Shown here piece after piece: positions 56,784-64,000 of a stretch of 64,000 bases of DNA. Position 1 is the first letter of the stretch; every line of letters starts with the position of its first letter. Origin of the DNA: Limnanthes douglasii subsp. nivea (taxonomy: Eukaryota; Streptophyta; Magnoliopsida; Brassicales; Limnanthaceae); contig JAUPFV010000005.1 in assembly GCA_036936605.1 (NCBI GenBank), forward strand, positions 1,353,670-1,417,669, written 5' to 3'. The position numbers and the translations under genes are program-made. Below the pieces are notes generated by a model that was not told the origin of the DNA, did no database searches, and saw only the letters and a list, made by a program, of their open reading frames with translations.

Positions 56784-58629
56784 TTATAGCTCCCCATTTA
56801 GAAAGGTATTGTTGATATCAAGCTGCCTGACTGGCCAATTCTTTGAAACAGCAATAGTGAGTATGAGCCTGACTGTAGAAGCCTTCACAACATGGCTAAA
56901 AGTATCATGGAAATCAATACCAGGATTTTGGTCGAAGCCTTTGGCTACGAGCCTGGCTTTGTAACGTTGAACAGACCCATCCATAGCATACTTAACCTTG
57001 TAAACCCATTTGCAACCAACCACAGTAGAGTAGGGTGGTAAAGGAACTAGGGACCAGGTATTATTAGCCATTAGAGCATTGTATTCAGCATTCATAGCAG
57101 CCACCCAGTTAGGATTCCCTGCAGCTTTAGAAAAACTAGATGGTGTAAACATGTCCCTGTTAGTAGTATTAAGAGTTCCAATGTAGGGTTGTTTGGTTTT
57201 ATGAATACCACTTTTGTGTCTTGTCTGCATGATGTGTGTGTTTGTAGGCTGTAAAGAAGGACTAGAATGATTTGGAGTGGGTAAGGGTAAGTCAATGATG
57301 AGTGTTGGTATGGGGCTAGTGTGGGACTCAGTGTGTTGGTACAGATTAGTGGCAGTTTCTAAGTCAGAGAGTGAATGTGGGGAAGTGTCTGGATAAGGAT
57401 TTGATAGTGGGTTAGGTAGAGAGTGTGAGAGAGTGGTATGATGTTCTGCCTGTGAGGGAGGCTGAGAAGTATGAGGCTCAGTGGAGAGATCAGATGTGAG
57501 GTTAGTACAAGTGGACACTCTTTCAGAAACCATAGAACTAGACATAGAAGGTAGCCAAAGACTGACAGACTGATAAGGAGACTGACTGCTTTGGGGTTGT
57601 TTAAGGAACCCTGAAGTGAAAGGAAAGTCAGTCTCATTGAACACCACATTCCTGGACAAATAGACTCTCCCTGTAAGACTTAAACACTTGTACCCTTTGT
57701 GATTGTGACTATAGCCTAGAAATACACACTTAAGAGAGTCAAACTGAAATTTGTGAGTTTGATAGGGTCTGAGACAAGGAAAACAGGCACACCCAAAGGT
57801 TTTGATGACTAGGTAGTTGGGTTTTTTGTGAAATAGGGCTTCAAATTGTGAGATATTGTTCAGTGTAGGGGTGGGTAACCTGTTAATAAGATAGATACTT
57901 GTTTCAAAGGCTTCAACCCAGTATTTATAGGGTAGTTTAGATTGAACAAGTAGGGTCAGACCAGTCTCCACAAGGTGCCTGTGCTTACGCTCAGCTCTTC
58001 CATTTTGAGCTGATGTGTAAGGGTGGGACCTGCGTAGTAGGATGCCATGTTCTGTAGCCAAGGTAGCTAGAGGTCTAAACTCTCCCCCCCCCCCAATCAC
58101 TTTGAATTGTTTTGATCTTTCTCTCAAACTGATTTTCGACAAAAGCTTTAAAGGTTTTAAACACTTCAATGACTTGCCCTTTAGTTTTGATAGGATAGAC
58201 CCAAGAGTATCTAGAAAAGTCATCAAAGAAAAGAACATAAAACCTAAACCCTTCAGTAGATAGGACAGGGGAAGGACCCCAAACATCAGTATGAATAAGG
58301 TCTAACACATTGCTAGCATGAGAAGTAGATATATGGTAAGAAAAAATGTGAGACTTTCCTAGCTGACAAGCTTCACAGAAACTGTTCTCATTACTTGAAA
58401 GAGTTTGAATATTACAGGACTTAAGGACACTAAGTAAAACAGACTGAGATGGATGGCCAAGCTTCCTATGCCATCCATCCTTAGAGACCTTAGAAGAACA
58501 CACCCTAGGAGAACATAAAGGACTTTTAGACACACAGACTTGAGTATTGAAACTGACTGGATTGGTAGGTAGATGTTGAGAAAGAGTATTCATCTTGTAC
58601 AATCCATCTTCACATCTCCCTTTGAGCAA
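56784..58629 (-). pseudogene. copia integrase and RT N-terminus, copy B
   Basis: 58629-58075 has the pre-integrase WHRKLGHPSQ and integrase HTDVWGP. A C run of 11 at 58084-58094 (7 in copy A) shifts the frame. The frame of 58286-56784 then continues through [13 protein letters not shown], a serine/proline-rich linker and the RT start [14 protein letters not shown], unbroken where copy A has a two-base deletion. It ends in the same TAA as copy A. Confidence 0.88.
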
Positions 58630-58644
58630 TACTGTCCATGTTAC

Positions 58645-59058
58645 AAAAAGAGTGAGTAATAGAGTAGATTTGTAAAGATTTTTACTACTTCATTCATTGT
58701 AAACTTTTGGTATTTAAGTACAAATTTTGAGATGTAACAAACTTTCAGAATATTCTTTTGTTTGTTACAATTCTGTTCATTAATTGAGGCTTGGTGTTTG
58801 GATACAAGGGTAGGATGAGAGTGAGTGTTTGGTAATAGGGATAGCACATGGGTCTTCTAGGTGGAGTCTTGTTGGGCTTTAGTACCACCTTTAGAGTCCA
58901 ACAGATCATGGTCCTGGGTCTCAATCTTTGACCCGATACACAAGCCCAAGGTCTTAACCCTAGGACAGAACTTGTGTTTGGTATCGTACGATGCTGCCTC
59001 TTCTTCTTCAGGGCAGTCATCGTCGATGGTGACGTTCACCGGTGATGAATACTTGACA
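58645..59058 (-). repeat. LTR b, copy B, left edge lost
   Basis: Lacks roughly the first dozen bases of the 422-bp LTR because of the deletion; the rest matches 18170-18578. Confidence 0.88.
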
Positions 59059-59898
59059 TCCCCCCTCAAACGGAGCGGTGACTCAAGGAGCCCGAATTTG
59101 TCACGTAGATAGGCAAATCGAGACGGAGGTAGAGCTTTGGTGAGAGAATCGGCTATCTGGTCTTGAGTAGGGACATAGCAAATCTGGATGGTCCCTCCAA
59201 GAACCTGATCTCGAATGAAATGCACGTCAAGCTCGATATGCTTGGTGCGGGCATGGAAGACGGGATTCGAAGTCAATGCACTGGCCCCCAGATTATCGCA
59301 CCACAAGACAGAGGGAGGTATGAGAGGGATTCAGAGTTCAGTGAGTAACGAGCGAATCCAAATCAATTCGGCAGATAGATTGGCGAGTGCTCTGTACTCA
59401 GACTCTGTGGACGATCGAGAGACGACGTTCTGCTTCTTGGAGGACCAAGAGATCAACGTCTCTCCAAGAAAAACACAATATGCCCCAGTGCTGTGTCGAT
59501 CATCAACGGAGGAAGCCCATTCAGCATCGGAGTAACCATGTAATTGAAGATGGAAGCAGGGCTTGATATGGAGCCCCAGCCAACGTGACCCAGATAAGTA
59601 CCGTAGTATTCTCTTGAGACAGTGCCAGTGAGTAGTTGTAGGGGCCTGCTGGTATTGACTGAGTCCATTAACAGCATAGGAAATGTCGGGTTTGGTGTGT
59701 GTTAGATACTACTAGGCTCCTAACACACTTCGATATTGTGTAGGTGAAGGAAGTGGAGAGCCAGAAGTTGCTGATAGAGCAGTGCTATGAGCAAGGGGAG
59801 TAGGACAAGGCTTGGAGAGAGCAGCACCCTGATTGGCAAGTAAGTTTTTGATATAATTATGCTGAGTAAGATATATACCTGAAGTATCACGATGAACC
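59059..59898 (-). pseudogene. Second, truncated internal region with RNase H end, copy B
   Basis: Matches 18579-19418, with the same join to the middle of an LTR at GATGAACCTCTA. Confidence 0.87.
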
Positions 59899-60101
59899 TC
59901 TAGGTGGAGTCTTGTTGGGCTTTAGTACCACCTTTAGAGTCCAACAGATCGTGGTCTTGGGTCTGAATCTTTGATCCGATACACAAGCCCAAGGTCTTAA
60001 CCCTAGGACAGAATTTGTGTTTGGTATCGTACGATGCTGCCTCTTCTTCTTCAGGGCAGTCATCGTCGATGGTGACGTTCACCGGTAATGAATACTTGAC
60101 A
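59899..60101 (-). repeat. LTR c fragment, copy B
   Basis: Matches 19419-19621 and is followed by ATAAT. Confidence 0.88.
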
Positions 60102-62179
60102 ATAATTACTCAATATAAAATTAAATATGAGATTATTTAATTTTCCATAATATAGATTGTTTTTCCATGTATCATAACAATAATTATATTTTTTTCATGA
60201 ACTAAGATGTTGTTTTACCGTCGTATAGATTACAGTTTCAAACCTAAAGAACTTGTTTTTTTTTATAGTAATTTTGTTTATTTCTTCCAATAAAATACTC
60301 TTTCATTTGATTAAAGATAAGCTTATTGTTTTTTTGGCATCATTCATTTTATAATTTTCTTTTTTTTTATTTTCTAGTTATTGTGGTTTGGTTATTATTG
60401 TTTCATTTCATGAAAATTATATTTTTAATTAAATATTTTTATGTATAATTACTGTGATAGATTTGTTTGAACATCAGTGGTAATGTGTTCCACTTTTAAT
60501 TTTCAAAGTATTTACTGATAACGTGGGTTTTGTTATAATCCTAATGTCGGAATGATATATAATGATTATCGTGATTTTAGGGTTTTGAAGGTGAAAAAAA
60601 AGGTTGAGAATGAAATCACATAGCGATTTTGGGAATCCACTTTCTATATTTTGTATTTGATAAATGACATGTAAATGTACGACAATCATAAACTCTTATT
60701 TTTGTTTTGTTAAGTATTGTCTTGATAAGTTAATATATATTATGTTAATATTCTTATTAATTTGTATTTGCTTTTAGTTGAATAACACCGAAAATATTTT
60801 GGATTGTTTAGTTAGAGCATCACATTAACGTGCTCCAGAGGTCGATGCACATATTTAACATGCTAAACCTTCCAAAACTTATTATTCCATTTGAGATAAA
60901 GAAGAATGCACAAACATACAGCTATGAGAAAACAACCTACCTAGCATATTGAATCGTAATGAGAAGAATTCTACGTGGAGCACCTCATTCTGAACGATGA
61001 AACAAATACGTTTGTAACCAAATTACCTCAAGTGACGATATGTTACAAAGAATTATTTAAACATACAACATTCCATGTGAACCACAATTAAGGAAATTAT
61101 TTTTCATTTACTAATTTGTTTTTACTGTTTTAGTATGCTAATATATTTTTGTTTGAAATTTTAAAGGAAAGATAGAAATGACTTTTCTGTTTTTTAGCTA
61201 AAATAATGGTTATAATTTGAAATTTAATCAACTAGAAGTCGATATAAAATATTATTGAAAACATAGTTTTGGGATGTTCTGGAAGATGTTTTATAGAAAA
61301 CACTCATCTCGCAACATTTTTTTTTGAGAAAAATAATTCATAGAAAAATTAGTTCATTGGTTTTTTTAAGAACTGACGATTATGCTTATTGATATGGTGA
61401 TATATATTAGGTTTTCAAGAAAAGGGAAATTTTCCCAATGCGGGGACAAGAAAGGTATAAGCTTGTAGACCTAATTCGTATACAATGTTCTTTAGTTAAT
61501 GGTACGACCTGTCAAAGAGTTGATGAATGAATGGAAAGGTAATGGTTTTAGAATGTCTTGGTTGCGATATTATTATTTTTCCAACCATTTTCATGACGGA
61601 TATCCATGACTAAGGTCCATTGATATTAATCAGTGTGCATAGACTTATATTATGTTTTCATTGTGCTTTGCAGTTTCTCGGATAAGGGTTGACTTACAAA
61701 AAAAAGTTGATTTGTTGTATGTTATTCAGTAATTAGATGACTGTGTTTGGGGTATAAACATTTTGGATCAACTTTATAATCGGTTACGTGGGGCATTAAT
61801 GCATGACACAACGATGATAAACGGATTTTTTCATGTTTTGTAGAGTTGGATATTGGATCACTTCATTCACTTCCTACCACCAGGAAGAGTTCTTTTTACA
61901 TATCTTGCATATTTGTATGATTACAACTTCAACTTTCGGTCTTCCACTTTCTACATCGACAACGAATATTCCAATTCAAAAGACGATGCTGAAGGAGAAA
62001 GCATTCATGATCGAAAAACGGTACGTGACCTTTATAGGGAATTAGTTTAGGTTGCAATAGACGGCGTAAACTTGCCTTGTTTTCTTTGTTGATTGGTCTT
62101 TAATCCTGATTTGTAGCCTATCTAACTGATTTGCAGCCTTTGTTGGGATTGCAATGGGTTGGATTTTATACCTAATCTA
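60102..62179. other. AT-rich spacer, copy B
   Basis: Matches 19622-21657 with few substitutions and a 38-base extra segment (ATGACGGATATCCATG..) near 61593-61632. No recognised gene. Confidence 0.5.
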
Positions 62180-63785
62180 TGTTAGATAAACAATAAACTT
62201 GAACATGTGTTTATATATCGGTTATTAAAGTAGTTAGTAAGATAAGATTAAACAATTATTTTCTTCTCTCTATAAGAGACAGTGTATCGATGTTTGAAGA
62301 TGAAATGAAAGTTACATCATTTCCATACTTGTTGTTTTATGTCAGTATACATATTTGTGTTTGTAAAGCGTATCTGTAGTGTTTATTTTAGGGACCTAAT
62401 CCCTACATTTGGTATCGGAGCCCGTGTTGCCAAAGAAATGGATGACATTGAAGGAGATCAATCAAAGATAGTTGCAGTAATCAAACCGACGACAAGGGGA
62501 GTCTCAGTCCCTACCCCACGTTTAGCGAAACAGACTACAACATATGGGTTGTCAAAATGAAGATAACCTTGTGTTCCCTAGGAGTATGGTCAGTGATCAA
62601 AGGTGAAGATAGAGAAGATGACAAAAATCAAGGCGCCATGGTAACCATTTCTCAAGCCCAAGCAGATGGAAAAAAAGGCTTGGGACGCACTTACGGAGAT
62701 GCATGATTGGTGAAGATATGGTCCAGAAGGCACGTGTAGAGGTGCTGAAACGGAAGCTGAATAATATTACACAGGTGGCAATTGCAGAGAAGCAGACGGC
62801 AAAGGAGGAGCCAACAAATTCTTCAAGAAATCTTTGGATAAAGAGAAAGATCAGGCAGATGACGAAGAAGACAAGAGTCAAGTTCAATGTTAAGGGGCGA
62901 AGGGACTAGGTCCCTGCTATAAAACGGAAATGCAAATACACTTACAGACAGACAAGAACTTGGAAATGTTAACTTCTCATTTCAAAGATCAATGTACACA
63001 CTTCTGTTTCTTATATAGAAGAAACAAACAAACGGTTTGATCTTATCCAAATAACTAACATAATAACTAAGATTAGCACGTGTCTAAGTTTAATGTTTAT
63101 CCAACATTATCCCTCTTAACATTGAAATTGACTCCCGCCTTCTTAGTCGTCTGCCTAATCTTCCTCTTTATCCGAAGAGTTCTTGAAGATCTTGTTGGCT
63201 CTTTTGCTGGCTACCTTGCCGCTGCTTCTCCGCTTGAGAAATGGTTGCCTTGCCGTCCGCTTGAGAAATAGCTGTCTTGCCGTCTGTTTCTCCGCTTGAG
63301 AAATGGCTGCCTTGCCGTCTGCTTCTCCGCTAGAGAAATGGCTGCCTTGCCGTCTATTTCTCTGTAATTGCATTCGAGTGATCTGCAACACAGCTATGAT
63401 ACCAAATGTAGGGACTAGGTCCCTGCTATAAAACGGCAATGCAAATACACTCATAGACAAACAAAGCGGTTTGATCTTGTCTAAATAACTAACATAATAA
63501 CTAAAATTAACACGTGTCTAAGTTCAATGTTTATCCAACAAGGAGGAGAATGTTAGATGAACATTGAACTTGAACACGTGTTTATATATGGGTTATTAAA
63601 GTAGTTAGTAAGATAAGATTAAACAATTATTTTCTTCTCTATATAAGAGACAATGTATAGATGTTTGAAGATGAAATGACACTTACATCATTTCCATACT
63701 TGCTGTTTTATGTTTTATGTCAGTACACATATCCGTGTCTGTAAAGCGTATATGTAGTGTTTATTTTAGGGACCTAATCCCTACA
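62180..63785 (+). mobile_element. Nested miniature elements, copy B
   Basis: Outer LTRs 62180-62407 and 63551-63785 (plus). Inner minus-strand element 62898-63540 with LTRs 62898-63106 and 63407-63540. The inner right LTR has lost about 76 bases relative to copy A between ATAGACA and AACAAAGCGG. Otherwise arrangement and repeats match 21658-23339. Confidence 0.8.
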
Positions 63786-64000
63786 TTAGTAGTATTTGAT
63801 AAGATTTTGGGGGTTGGACTTCCAAATTTATGTTTGTTGTAGATTTTTTTCGACATAAATTTGTTTTGCACTTTTGAAGTTTAGGTGTGAGGATGTGCTT
63901 TTGACACAAATTGTGCTTTATAGTCTTATTGTGCACGTCCGTCCCTTAACAAATCAGCTCTTTATTGTTTTTTTGAATTTCAGAGTCCAACTTTTGAACG
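63786..64000. other. Right edge of the window, still within duplication copy B
   Basis: Matches 23340 to about 23553 with small indels. The window stops just before the position where copy A holds the gag-only element, so its presence in copy B cannot be judged. Confidence 0.6.

Larger units (their letters stand above)
55175..60101 (-). mobile_element. TG..CT copia element, tandem form, copy B, with gag deleted
   Basis: Same LTR-internal-LTR-internal-LTR order as 13313-19621 with the same ATAAT flanks (55170-55174 and 60102-60106). A deletion of about 1.4 kb near 58640 removes gag, the zinc knuckle, protease and the edge of LTR b. The join shows a short A-rich filler. Confidence 0.9.

Overview
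This window is plant nuclear DNA, most likely from a Brassicaceae species. The only host genes I can read are two copies of a multi-domain jacalin-related lectin gene, a type amplified in crucifers, and a broken FYR-domain piece of a JmjC histone demethylase gene. Nearly everything else is LTR retrotransposon: Ty1/copia of several families, two Ty3/gypsy elements of the Tat type, small non-autonomous elements, and solo or truncated LTRs. I see no rRNA, tRNA, CRISPR or bacterial gene.

The window is built from a direct tandem duplication. Copy A runs from about 5107 to 36131; copy B starts at about 36132 and runs off the right end. The join at 36132-36135 fuses the gag region of a Tat element (end of unit A) to the reverse transcriptase region of a copia element (start of unit B), sharing GTGC. 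Unit A order: old copia element (1944-7016, partly outside the unit), jacalin gene (9190-12637), a copia element with TG..CT termini in tandem (13313-19621), AT-rich spacer, two nested miniature elements (21658-23339), a gag-only element (23560-25177), a JmjC-FYR gene fragment (25310-26235), a copia 3' remnant (26260-27251) and the first Tat element (27252-36131). Unit B repeats this order: truncated copia (36132-38041), jacalin gene (40135-54499), TG..CT copia (55175-60101), spacer and nested miniature elements (62180-63785). The window ends a few bases before the position equivalent to the gag-only insertion.

A second Tat element (40574-51483) landed in intron 1 of jacalin copy B after the duplication. 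It has 329-bp LTRs that look identical, a 5-bp target duplication (ACACT), and is absent from copy A. It is nearly intact. On the minus strand it has gag-protease, then a TAG codon in a tobacco-mosaic-type leaky context (TAG CAA TTA), then RT-RNase H, a second RNase H and integrase. On the plus strand it carries a convergent gene with its own TATA box and one intron, encoding about 847 aa. Between the two convergent genes lies a tandem array whose units fold into two small hairpins. The older Tat element keeps the same leaky stop, the same plus-strand gene with its intron, and the same two-hairpin array with compensatory changes.

Both jacalin copies have eight coding exons for five jacalin domains. 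Both carry the same one-base frameshift in exon 7, so a four-domain product of about 610 aa is expected. They differ most in the promoter, 5'-UTR intron and exon 1, and are nearly identical elsewhere.
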